Shown piece by piece: positions 1 to 5,855 of a stretch of 5,855 nucleotides of DNA (positions are counted from its first letter, which is position 1; the number at the start of each line of letters is the position of its first letter). Source of the stretch: an uncultured Propionivibrio sp. (GTDB lineage: Bacteria; Pseudomonadota; Gammaproteobacteria; Burkholderiales; Rhodocyclaceae); NCBI GenBank assembly GCA_938040985.1, contig CALHZD010000081.1, positions 1-5,855 of the forward strand. Direction: 5' to 3'. Under the pieces are notes generated by a model. The model was not told the DNA's origin and did no database searches. It saw only the letters and a program-made list of their open reading frames with translations. Position numbers and translations under genes: made by a program.

Positions 1-790
1 TGAGTTCGGCCTGGTTCATCGAGTAGAAGTGCAGGCCGGGGGCGCCGCCGGCGAGCAGGCGTTCGCACAGGCGGGTGACGAGGTCGAGGCCGAAGGCGCG
101 GATGGAGGCTGTATCGTCGCCGAGACTCTCGAAGGTCCGCCGCATCCAGCGCGGCAGTTCGGCGCCGCAGGCGTCGGAGAAGCGCGCCAGCTTGAAGAAG
201 CTGACGATCGGCATGATGCCGGGGATGACGGGGATGTCGACGCCGCGCGCGCGGATTTCGTCGACGAAGTGGAAATAGGCGTCGGCGTTATAGAAATATT
301 GGGTGATCGCCAGATTGGCGCCGGCCTTGGCTTTACGGGCAAAGGCGTCGAGGTCCTCGCGCGGGGAGCGCGCCTGCGGGTGCCATTCCGGGTAGGCGGC
401 AACGGCGAGGCGGAAGGTGTCGCCGGTTTCGGCGCGGATGAATTCGACGAGTTCGCTGGCGTAACGGAACTGCCCGGCTTCGGCCATGCCGGAGGGCAGG
501 TCGCCGCGCAGCGCGACGAGGCGGCGGATGCCGCGCGCCTGGTAATCGGCGAGGATTTCGCGGATGTTTTCGCGCGTCGAGCCGATGCAGGAAAGATGCG
601 GGGCAACGGGCAGGCCGGCTTCGGCAATGTCCCGGCAGACGGCGAAGGTGCGTTCGCGCGTCGAGCCGCCGGCGCCGAAGGTGACGGAGAAGAAATTGGG
701 CTGGAGCGCTGCCAGCCGGGTGCGCACGGCGCGCAGTTTTTCAAGGCCCTCGCCGGTTTGCGGCGGGAAGAATTCGATGGAAAGTTGCAT
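1..790 (-). CDS. metF: 5,10-methylenetetrahydrofolate reductase, C-terminus outside window
   Basis: MetF is a flavoprotein that reduces 5,10-methylene-tetrahydrofolate to 5-methyl-tetrahydrofolate, the methyl donor for methionine synthesis. The visible 263 residues start MQLSIEFFPP, with the catalytic-type Glu at residue 6 in the EFFPP motif. They continue through SVTFGAGGSTR (35-45), APHLSCIG (63-70), VALRGDLPSG (92-101; Asp97 matches the folate-contacting Asp), AAYPEWHP (131-138), ITQYFYNAD (162-170), IPGIMPI (189-195) and LHFYSMNQAEL (253-263). The last motif lies near the end of the family, so only a few tens of residues are missing. The start is fixed by the motif spacing; no in-frame ATG, GTG or TTG lies between it and the preceding gene. 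No clear Shine-Dalgarno sequence is visible, and the gap to the upstream gene is 35 nt, so translation may depend on coupling. It appears to be the third gene of the SAH-riboswitch operon. Identity is confident. Confidence 0.96.
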   Translation of the reverse strand, partial: MQLSIEFFPPQTGEGLEKLRAVRTRLAALQPNFFSVTFGAGGSTRERTFAVCRDIAEAGLPVAPHLSCIGSTRENIREILADYQARGIRRLVALRGDLPSGMAEAGQFRYASELVEFIRAETGDTFRLAVAAYPEWHPQARSPREDLDAFARKAKAGANLAITQYFYNADAYFHFVDEIRARGVDIPVIPGIMPIVSFFKLARFSDACGAELPRWMRRTFESLGDDTASIRAFGLDLVTRLCERLLAGGAPGLHFYSMNQAEL

Positions 791-825
791 GGGCGTGATG
801 TGGATCGGGAAAATCGTGGGAAAGA

Positions 826-1170
826 TCAGCGGCTGCTGAGCAGGGCGCCGGTCAGCACCCAGGAGACGACGCTGTAGATGATGGAGCCGAAGACCGCCGG
901 CCAGAAGCCATTGACCGTAAAGCCCTGGAAAATGGAGCCGGCCAGCCAGAACATCAGCCCGTTGATGACGAAGATGAACAGGCCGAGCGTGAGCAGCGTG
1001 ACGGGCAGGGTGAGAACGACCAGCAGCGGGCGGATGACGGCATTGACCAGGCCGAGCAGGAGTGCGGCCACCATCGCCGCGCTGAACGATCCGATCCTGA
1101 TCGACGGCATCAGATAGGCGACGGCGAGCAGGGCGATGGCGTTGAGTATCCAGAGCAGAATAAGACGCAT
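826..1170 (-). CDS. Small four-helix membrane protein, phage-holin superfamily IV / YvlD-like (PF04020 type)
   Basis: This is a 114-residue, almost entirely hydrophobic protein with four predicted membrane segments at about residues 4-21, 30-50, 52-77 and 88-111. The family core is clear: GLVNAVIRPLL (40-50), TLPVTLLTLGLFIFVINGLMFWL (54-76) and the late GFWPAVFGSIIYSVVSW stretch. These proteins are annotated as 'phage holin family' by similarity only; there are no phage genes nearby and no demonstrated lysis role. The start is the ATG of MRLILLW, because AAAGGAG (1185-1179) lies 8 nt before it; an upstream extension to 1209 lacks this support. It sits between ahcY (160 nt upstream) and metF (35 nt downstream) on the same strand. 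From memory, this order recurs in betaproteobacteria, which would argue for a housekeeping rather than a phage role. Its actual function is unknown. Confidence 0.9.
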   Translation of the reverse strand: MRLILLWILNAIALLAVAYLMPSIRIGSFSAAMVAALLLGLVNAVIRPLLVVLTLPVTLLTLGLFIFVINGLMFWLAGSIFQGFTVNGFWPAVFGSIIYSVVSWVLTGALLSSR

Positions 1171-1201
1171 GGTGTGCACTCCTTTCGGTGGTAGCGGCTT
1201 C

Positions 1202-1290
1202 CTTTGCAAAAATACGGTGCTGGCTTTGCCTTGTCGTACTGAGTGTACTGTTAGCGGCTCGCCGCCTTGTCTCTTTGCAAAGTTAAACCG
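1202..1290 (-). repeat. Correia-like dispersed repeat, copy C (two-unit form) inside the ahcY-metF operon
   Basis: Read on the minus strand, this element starts CGGTTTAACTTTGC and contains two diverged copies of a unit of about 40 bp. Each unit has ACAAGGC, a GGC..GCC mini-hairpin and a CAGTAC or CCGTAT tail. The centre is the inverted repeat GTAC-TGAGT-GTAC on the plus strand. Near-palindromic CTTTGCAAA blocks bound it at 1202-1210 and 1273-1282. The same unit recurs at 3048-3099 and 5809-5855. From memory, the core resembles the Correia repeat enclosed element of Neisseria; this needs an alignment. It fills most of the gap between ahcY and the membrane-protein gene and would be transcribed as part of the operon message. 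Confidence 0.75.
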
Positions 1291-1330
1291 CCAGGGTTTG
1301 GGTTGATCGGCTTGCTTTCGCTGAGATTGC

Positions 1331-2746
<1,416 letters not shown>

Positions 2747-2750
2747 AGCA

Positions 2751-2797
2751 GTTCTCCTTGGAACAGTGGCCGGGCGGGAAAGCGGGATGGTGAGAAC
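2751..2797 (-). promoter_or_regulatory. Possible Shine-Dalgarno-masking hairpin before ahcY
   Basis: On the minus strand GTTCTC (2797-2792) is exactly complementary to GAGAAC (2756-2751), which overlaps the ahcY Shine-Dalgarno AAGGAGA (2759-2753). The stem would be 6 bp with a loop of about 35 nt, so it is weak alone. It could be part of a translational expression platform downstream of the SAH riboswitch. This is inference; the same bases could pair by chance. Confidence 0.3.
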
Positions 2798-2885
2798 GGC
2801 GGCAGGCGTCTGTCTGACATCCGACTGTCTCAGCATGGCGCCAGCCCGCATTGGGCGGTGATTAGCCGATCATCCGGTCACCTGT

Positions 2886-2931
2886 TCACCCATTCCGCGA
2901 TCTCCCGCGCCGGCGCGGGTTGGTCGGGTGA
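2886..2931 (-). promoter_or_regulatory. Candidate alternative stem at the 3' edge of the SAH riboswitch
   Basis: TCACCC (2931-2926) can pair with GGGTGA (2891-2886), enclosing the perfect 16-nt palindrome CCCGCGCCGGCGCGGG (2919-2904). The first strand shares two bases (2931 and 2930) with the GCGCTC strand of the riboswitch pseudoknot, so the long stem and the full pseudoknot compete slightly. No U-tract follows, so this is not an intrinsic terminator. Its role in signal transmission is inferred only. The rest of the leader, 2798-2885, shows nothing I can identify. Confidence 0.3.
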
Positions 2932-3004
2932 GCGCCGTTGGTGATTCCGAGCCTGAAACTACGGGTTTGCAAAGCCCCCCGACAGTTTTGCAGCGCTCCT
3001 CGGA
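2930..3004 (-). promoter_or_regulatory. SAH riboswitch controlling ahcY
   Basis: This RNA aptamer class binds S-adenosylhomocysteine, discriminates against SAM, and switches on SAH-recycling genes. On the minus strand the parts are in consensus order. The P1 strand TCCGAG (3004-2999) is followed by the invariant GAGCGCTGCAA (2998-2988). A side hairpin closes AAACT (2988-2984) with AGTTT (2960-2956). CAGGCTCGGA then supplies the 3' P1 strand CTCGGA (2951-2946), and GCGCTC (2935-2930) pairs with GAGCGC (2998-2993) as the pseudoknot. Position 16 nt downstream of a TATAAT box and ahead of ahcY fits the class. The predicted transcription start is one base before P1. About 183 nt separate the aptamer from the ahcY start. 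No U-tailed terminator is visible there, so control of translation or RNA stability seems more likely than attenuation. Confidence 0.95.
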
Positions 3005-3012
3005 TAGGGCGG

Positions 3013-3044
3013 ATTATAACGACATCTTGGCGGGCGCTCTTGAA
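3013..3044 (-). promoter_or_regulatory. Sigma70-type promoter of the ahcY operon
   Basis: A perfect -10 box TATAAT lies at 3018-3013 on the minus strand. The -35 region is poor; TTCAAG (3044-3039) is the nearest candidate, at a long spacing of 20 nt. The start point expected about 7 nt after the -10 is A3005, directly before riboswitch P1, which supports the call. The dispersed repeat at 3048-3099 lies just upstream of the -35 zone. Confidence 0.7.
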
Positions 3045-3047
3045 TCG

Positions 3048-3099
3048 CGGCTTGACTTTGCCAAAAAACAAGGCGAAGCCAAGGCAGTATTTTTAAAGG
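3048..3099 (+). repeat. Correia-like dispersed repeat, copy A (single unit)
   Basis: This copy begins CGGCTTGACTTTGCC and continues with an A-rich run, ACAAGGC, the mini-hairpin GGC-GAA-GCC and GGCAGTAT, then a T-rich end. It matches copy B (5809-5855) closely and copy C (1290-1202, other strand). In copies B and C the hairpin reads GCGGCGAGCCGC, so the bases differ but pairing is kept. It lies between the ahcY promoter and the repeat at 3146-3255. The bases between 3100 and 3145 show nothing I recognise. Confidence 0.7.
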
Positions 3100-3145
3100 T
3101 AATTTAAAGATACGCCGCTGTTTGTAGAGAGCCGGGCGGGCACAG

Positions 3146-3255
3146 TATTCCGGCTTATATTTTCTGATGCTCTGGAGCCCTTGTATTTAGGGTGCTCCAG
3201 GGCATTTTATATTTTCTGACCTGTTTGCGGCGGTTCGGAAGGCGCTCCGGAGGCG
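3146..3255 (+). repeat. Dispersed hairpin repeat of about 110 bp, copy 1
   Basis: This segment starts TATTCCGG and is repeated at 5690-5801 in the same orientation. My hand alignment of the first 55 bases (3146-3200 with 5690-5744) needs no gap and gives about 44 identities. It contains a hairpin, CTGGAGC (3172-3178) with GCTCCAG (3194-3200) plus three inner pairs. Near-identical TTATATTTTCTGA blocks flank the hairpin (ending at 3167 and 3219). A second small palindrome, CTCCGGAG (3245-3252), ends it just before the metK terminator's U-tract. There is no coding potential and I recognise no named family. Confidence 0.75.
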
Positions 3256-3256
3256 C

Positions 3257-3284
3257 AAAAAAGCGCCGGCGCAGATGCGCCGAC
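3257..3284 (-). terminator. Intrinsic terminator of metK
   Basis: On the minus strand the stem CGGCGC (3282-3277) pairs with GCGCCG (3272-3267) around a 4-nt loop. A short GC stretch and then six T (3262-3257) follow. It lies 35 nt after the metK stop codon, so metK transcription probably ends before the ahcY promoter. Alternative registers of the GC-rich stem are possible. Confidence 0.75.
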
Positions 3285-3318
3285 GTTTCGTTAGTTTCTG
3301 TGCTTCTGTCCGGCGAAA

Positions 3319-4491
3319 TTACAGCCCGGCATCGGCCTTCAGCGCCTGAACCTTGTCGAGCGCTTCCCAGGTGAATTCCGGCTCGTCACGGCCGAAGTGG
3401 CCGTAGGCTGCGGTCTTGGCGTAGATCGGCCGCAGCAGGTCAAGCGCCTGAATGATGCCTTTCGGCCGCAGGTCGAAGTGTTTCTTGATGAGTTCGACGA
3501 TCTTTTCTTCCGAAATTCTGGCGGTGCCGAAGGTGTCGACGTCGACCATCAGCGAGACGGGATTGGCGACGCCGATGGCGTAAGCGATCTGGACTTCGCA
3601 ACGATCCGCCAGGCCGGCGGCGACGATGTTCTTGGCCACGTGCCGGGCGGCGTAGGCGGCCGAGCGGTCGACCTTGGACGGGTCTTTGCCGGAGAAGGCG
3701 CCGCCGCCGTGCCGCGCCGTGCCGCCGTAAGTGTCGACGATGATTTTGCGCCCGGTCAGGCCGCAGTCGCCGTGCGGGCCGCCGACGACGAAGCGCCCGG
3801 TTGGGTTGATCAGATAGCGGATGTTGCCGCCGAGCAGCGCCTTGGGCAGCACCGGCTTGATGATTTCCTCAATGACCGCTTCGGACAGTTGCGCATGCGA
3901 TACCTCCGGGTTGTGCTGGGTGGAGACGACGATGGCGTCGATATCGACCGGTTTGCCGTCCACGTAGCGGACGGTGAGCTGGCTCTTGGCGTCCGGGCGC
4001 AGCCACGGCAGGCGTCCGTCGCGGCGGACTTCGGCCTGCCGCTGCATGATGCGGTGCGCATAGTAGATCGGCAACGGCATCAGCGCCGGCGTTTCGTTGC
4101 AGGCGTAACCGAACATCAGGCCCTGGTCGCCGGCGCCCTGGTCGAGGTCGATGCCTTCGCCCTCGTTGACGCCCTGCGCGATATCCGGCGACTGGCGGTT
4201 GATCGCCGTCAGGATGGCGCAGCTTTTGTAGTCAAAGCCGATGTCCGAATCGTTGTAACCGATGCGGCGAATGGCGTTTTGCGCGATCTCCCGGTAATTG
4301 ATGTGCGCCTGGGTGGTGATTTCGCCAGAGATGACGACAAGGCCGGTGGAAACCAGCGTTTCGCAGGCGACGCGGCCGTGGCGATCTTCGGCCAGCACCG
4401 CGTCGAGCACGGCGTCGGAAATCTGGTCGGCGACTTTGTCGGGATGACCTTCAGACACCGATTCCGAAGTAAAAAGAAATTCGCGTGACAT
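3319..4491 (-). CDS. metK: S-adenosylmethionine synthetase (methionine adenosyltransferase)
   Basis: MetK makes SAM from methionine and ATP, releasing phosphate and diphosphate, and acts in the cytoplasm as a homotetramer of paired dimers. The 390-residue product is full length. Its hallmarks are GHPDK (15-19; His16 and the metal-binding Asp18), signature 1 GAGDQG (119-124) within DLDQGAGDQGLMFGYA, NPTGRFVVGGPHGDCGLTGRK (229-249) and signature 2 GGGAFSGKDPSKVDRS (262-277; Lys269 and Lys273 in the phosphate-binding region). The usual C-terminal YGHFGR (363-368) is present. The ATG giving MSREFLFTSESVSEGHPDK matches the family N-terminus and has GGAG (4504-4501) 9 nt upstream. A TTG at 4506 would add five residues but overlaps that Shine-Dalgarno, so I reject it. 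It is transcribed alone, divergent from lpxL, behind a long structured leader. Confidence 0.98.
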   Translation of the reverse strand: MSREFLFTSESVSEGHPDKVADQISDAVLDAVLAEDRHGRVACETLVSTGLVVISGEITTQAHINYREIAQNAIRRIGYNDSDIGFDYKSCAILTAINRQSPDIAQGVNEGEGIDLDQGAGDQGLMFGYACNETPALMPLPIYYAHRIMQRQAEVRRDGRLPWLRPDAKSQLTVRYVDGKPVDIDAIVVSTQHNPEVSHAQLSEAVIEEIIKPVLPKALLGGNIRYLINPTGRFVVGGPHGDCGLTGRKIIVDTYGGTARHGGGAFSGKDPSKVDRSAAYAARHVAKNIVAAGLADRCEVQIAYAIGVANPVSLMVDVDTFGTARISEEKIVELIKKHFDLRPKGIIQALDLLRPIYAKTAAYGHFGRDEPEFTWEALDKVQALKADAGL

Positions 4492-4497
4492 CTGTTT

Positions 4498-4553
4498 CTG
4501 CTCCAAGTAAAAACCCCGGTTAGGCTGCGTAGCCGGCTCCGGGGTTTGAGCAG
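4498..4553 (-). promoter_or_regulatory. metK attenuator-like hairpin that also hides the Shine-Dalgarno
   Basis: On the minus strand AAACCCCGG (4547-4539) pairs with CCGGGGTTT (4519-4511), 9 bp. Nested inside is GGCT-ACGC-AGCC (4534-4523). Five T run through 4513-4509, so the shape is that of an intrinsic terminator, yet it lies upstream of metK on the coding strand. Outside it CTGCTC (4553-4548) pairs perfectly with GAGCAG (4503-4498), which includes most of the metK Shine-Dalgarno GGAG (4504-4501). One structure could thus stop transcription or block translation. Function is inferred; the base pairing is seen directly. Confidence 0.7.
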
Positions 4554-4606
4554 ACGACGCTTTAGCAGTATTTCACAAGCGGCCGGCGAGTGCGAAACAT
4601 ATTTCC

Positions 4607-4667
4607 TGAGACTCGTTGCCCTTTGCTTGCGTCCGCCCTGCAAGTTGTCCTCATTAACTCGGCGGAT
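4607..4667 (-). promoter_or_regulatory. Structured 5' end of the metK leader, candidate sensor domain of unknown class
   Basis: The predicted metK transcript begins at about A4667. Immediately after it TCCGCC (4666-4661) pairs exactly with GGCGGA (4637-4632). Inside, AGTT (4659-4656) pairs with AACT (4646-4643), leaving a 9-nt loop AATGAGGAC. Six bases of that loop can pair with GTCTCA (4612-4607) downstream with one bulged G, which would make a pseudoknot. I do not recognise the hallmarks of SAM-I (kink-turn with GATGA and GGCAACC) or any other named SAM or SAH class. A short palindrome GAAA-TATG-TTTC follows at 4604-4593. Between this and the attenuator (4592-4554) GCCGGC occurs once, and it could pair with the self-complementary GCCGGC inside the attenuator (4537-4532). 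Confidence 0.4.
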
Positions 4668-4673
4668 GCGATA

Positions 4674-4701
4674 ATTATAGAAAGAATGGTTTGTCCGTCA
4701 A
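4674..4701 (-). promoter_or_regulatory. Strong sigma70-type promoter of metK
   Basis: On the minus strand TTGACG (4701-4696) and TATAAT (4679-4674) are separated by 16 nt, close to consensus at both boxes. Transcription should start near A4667, leaving a leader of about 175 nt before the metK ATG. A weak divergent plus-strand pair, TTGTCC (4645-4650) and GATAAT (4670-4675) at 19 nt spacing, overlaps it and might serve lpxL, but I cannot support that well. Confidence 0.8.
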
Positions 4702-4755
4702 ATTTCCCAAAAATAACCCGGTGCAACCCGATGCAAGCGGATTTCAGGTGATGGC

Positions 4756-5613
4756 GTGATCGTATTTTTTCATTGGCTCAGCCGGCTGCCGTTGGCCTGG
4801 CTGCACGCGCTCGGCGCGGCGTTGGGCTGGCTGGTGTGGATCGGTTCGCCGACCTACCGGCGGCATATGCGCGAGAACATGGTTCTGGCGCTGGGCGAGG
4901 CGGGCGCGCGGCGCATCCGCAACGCCGCCATCGCCCACGCCGGACGGCAGTTCATTGAACTGCCTAAAATCTGGCTGCGTCCCTTGGATGAAGTAGCTGC
5001 CCGCGTTGTCCGCATTTCCGGCTGGGAGCATGTCGAAGCGGCCGTGCGCGCCGGCAAGGGCATCGTCTATCTGACGCCGCATTTGGGCTGCTTTGAAATC
5101 ACCGCGCAGTATTTGTCGACGCAAGCGCCGATCACCGTTCTCTATCGTCCGCCCAAGCGCGCCTGGATGCAGACATTGATCGAAACCGGACGCCGGCGCG
5201 CGCAGCTGCATATCGCCGCCGCCGACCTGGCGGGTGTGCGCACCCTGCTCAAGGCGTTGAAGAAGGGCGAGGCGGTCGGGCTGCTGCCCGACCAGGCGCC
5301 CAGGAAGGGCGAAGGACGCTGGCTTGACTATTTCGGTAAGCCGGCTTACACGATGACGCTGGCGGCGCGGCTGACGGAGAGCGGCGCGGCGGTGATTATG
5401 GTCTGGGCGGAACGCCTGCCGGGCGGGGCGGGCTACCATTTCCATCTGCAAGCGCCGACGCAGCCAATCAGCGGCGATATTGTAGAACGCGCCCAGCGGA
5501 TCAACCACGAAATCGAAGGGCTGATCCGCCAATGCCCGCAGCAATACCTGTGGGGCTACAACCGCTACAAGCACCCCGCCGGCGCTGAACCGCGGCCCGC
5601 GACCACCGCCTGA
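4756..5613 (+). CDS. lpxL: Lipid A biosynthesis lauroyl/myristoyl-type acyltransferase (LpxL/HtrB family)
   Basis: This family adds a secondary acyl chain from acyl-ACP to Kdo-lipid A at the cytoplasmic face of the inner membrane. The 285-residue product has a hydrophobic N-terminal anchor (about 8-30), the catalytic HX4E motif in TPHLGCFE (His109, Glu114), LYRPPKRAWM (129-138), the GLLPDQAPRKGEG region (175-187) with YFGKPAYT (192-199), and the C-terminal YLWGYNRYK (264-272). All are typical of PF03279. Which position or chain it prefers, or whether it is LpxL or LpxM, cannot be told from sequence. The start is GTG at 4756 with AGG 7 nt upstream; the ATG at 4751 is in another frame and hits a stop after two codons. 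It is divergent from metK with 264 nt between start codons. A neighbouring second acyltransferase gene, common in betaproteobacteria, is not seen in this window. Confidence 0.92.
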   Translation: MIVFFHWLSRLPLAWLHALGAALGWLVWIGSPTYRRHMRENMVLALGEAGARRIRNAAIAHAGRQFIELPKIWLRPLDEVAARVVRISGWEHVEAAVRAGKGIVYLTPHLGCFEITAQYLSTQAPITVLYRPPKRAWMQTLIETGRRRAQLHIAAADLAGVRTLLKALKKGEAVGLLPDQAPRKGEGRWLDYFGKPAYTMTLAARLTESGAAVIMVWAERLPGGAGYHFHLQAPTQPISGDIVERAQRINHEIEGLIRQCPQQYLWGYNRYKHPAGAEPRPATTA

Positions 5614-5630
5614 CCCGCCGCGAAGGTAAT

Positions 5631-5667
5631 AAAAAACCTGCCCGGAGACGCGCGCTCTACGCAGGTT
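5631..5667 (-). terminator. Intrinsic terminator pointing left, for a gene beyond the right edge
   Basis: AACCTGC (5635-5641) pairs with GCAGGTT (5661-5667), and GAG/CTC (5645-5647, 5655-5657) pair inside. On the minus strand the stem runs straight into six T (5636-5631), a good terminator tail. On the plus strand only TT then CAGG follows, so it would serve lpxL poorly. This suggests a convergent minus-strand transcript entering from the right, with the hairpin perhaps also slowing read-through from lpxL. Confidence 0.55.
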
Positions 5668-5689
5668 CAGGCGGGTCGTCCAAGCAAAA

Positions 5690-5801
5690 TATTCCGATTT
5701 ATGTTTTTTGATGCCCTGAGGCCCTTGTGTTTAAAGGGCTCCAGTGAGATTTATGTTTTCTGCCTTGTTTTTGTGTGATTCCGAAGGTTGCTTCAGAAGC
5801 C
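5690..5801 (+). repeat. Dispersed hairpin repeat of about 110 bp, copy 2
   Basis: This is the second copy of the repeat at 3146-3255, starting TATTCCGA. The hairpin is CTGAGGCCCTT (5716-5726) with AAGGGCTCCAG (5734-5744), one A-C mismatch and one G-T wobble; the loop TGTGTTT resembles TGTATTT in copy 1. T-rich TTTATGTTTTnTG blocks flank it. A second palindrome GCTTC-A-GAAGC (5790-5800) takes the place of CTCCGGAG in copy 1. It ends 7 nt before the Correia-like unit at 5809. Confidence 0.75.
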
Positions 5802-5808
5802 TAAATAG

Positions 5809-5855
5809 CGGCTCAACTTTGCCAAAAGACAAGGCGGCGAGCCGCAGGCAGTATG
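5809..5855 (+). repeat. Correia-like dispersed repeat, copy B, cut by the window edge
   Basis: It begins CGGCTCAACTTTGCC and continues through AAAAGACAAGGC, the mini-hairpin GCGG-CGAG-CCGC and GGCAGTAT, where the window ends. It matches copy A (3048-3099) and copy C (1290-1202). Whether a second unit follows, as in copy C, cannot be seen. Confidence 0.7.

Noticed and set aside
29..877. Long plus-strand open frame of about 280 codons opposite metF
   Set aside because: It is the antisense of a clear metF reading frame in GC-rich DNA, and its product is low-complexity with no family motifs.
2747..2851. N-terminal extension of AhcY to an ATG at 2851
   Set aside because: The extra 35 residues are unlike the family, and the GTG at 2746 has an excellent Shine-Dalgarno at the right spacing.
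2904..2919. Perfect 16-nt GC palindrome downstream of the SAH aptamer as a terminator
   Set aside because: No run of T follows on either strand.
3048..3255. CRISPR array or tandem VNTR in the metK-ahcY gap
   Set aside because: The repeated blocks are few, unequal and structured as hairpins, without regular spacers.
3192..3374. Small plus-strand frame of 60 codons across the metK terminator
   Set aside because: It spans a dispersed repeat, a terminator and the metK 3' end in antisense, and has no family likeness.
3397..4488. Plus-strand open frame of 363 codons opposite metK
   Set aside because: It mirrors metK codon structure; the protein is repetitive in Asp, Val and Arg and has no recognisable domain.
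4607..4667. SAM-I riboswitch upstream of metK, suggested by GGGCAAC at 4621-4615
   Set aside because: The kink-turn GATGA partner, four-way junction and P1 closing pattern of SAM-I are not present.

Overview
The window looks like chromosomal DNA of a GC-rich betaproteobacterium, perhaps a relative of the Rhodocyclales. The order call rests on general protein resemblance and is not firm. The evidence is an S-adenosylhomocysteine (SAH) riboswitch in front of ahcY, the gene order ahcY / small four-helix membrane protein / metF, and metK divergent from a lipid A acyltransferase gene. All main genes look intact except metF, which runs off the left edge.

Layout: positions 1-3018 hold a leftward unit. 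A sigma70-like promoter with a perfect TATAAT (3018-3013) is followed by a well-conserved SAH riboswitch (3004-2930), ahcY from a GTG start (2746-1331), a PF04020-type membrane protein (1170-826) and metF (790 to beyond position 1). Positions 3019-3318 are non-coding and carry two dispersed-repeat segments plus the metK terminator. metK (4491-3319) is also leftward. It has a strong promoter at 4701-4674 and a leader of about 175 nt that ends in a terminator-like hairpin whose outer stem buries the metK Shine-Dalgarno sequence. lpxL/htrB (4756-5613) runs rightward. Positions 5614-5855 hold a leftward-pointing terminator and second copies of both repeat families.

Biology: MetK makes S-adenosylmethionine (SAM), methyltransferases turn it into SAH, AhcY removes SAH by giving homocysteine and adenosine, and MetF supplies methyl-tetrahydrofolate to remethylate homocysteine. 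The window therefore carries three of the steps of the activated-methyl cycle. One transcription unit has a classical SAH-sensing RNA. The other (metK) has a structured leader that I cannot assign to any known riboswitch class.

The most interesting parts are (1) the metK leader as a candidate unclassified cis-regulatory RNA; (2) a dispersed repeat of about 110 bp, present twice, that keeps its hairpin despite sequence drift; and (3) a second repeat, present three times, whose core resembles from memory the Neisseria Correia element, with one copy inside the ahcY-metF operon.
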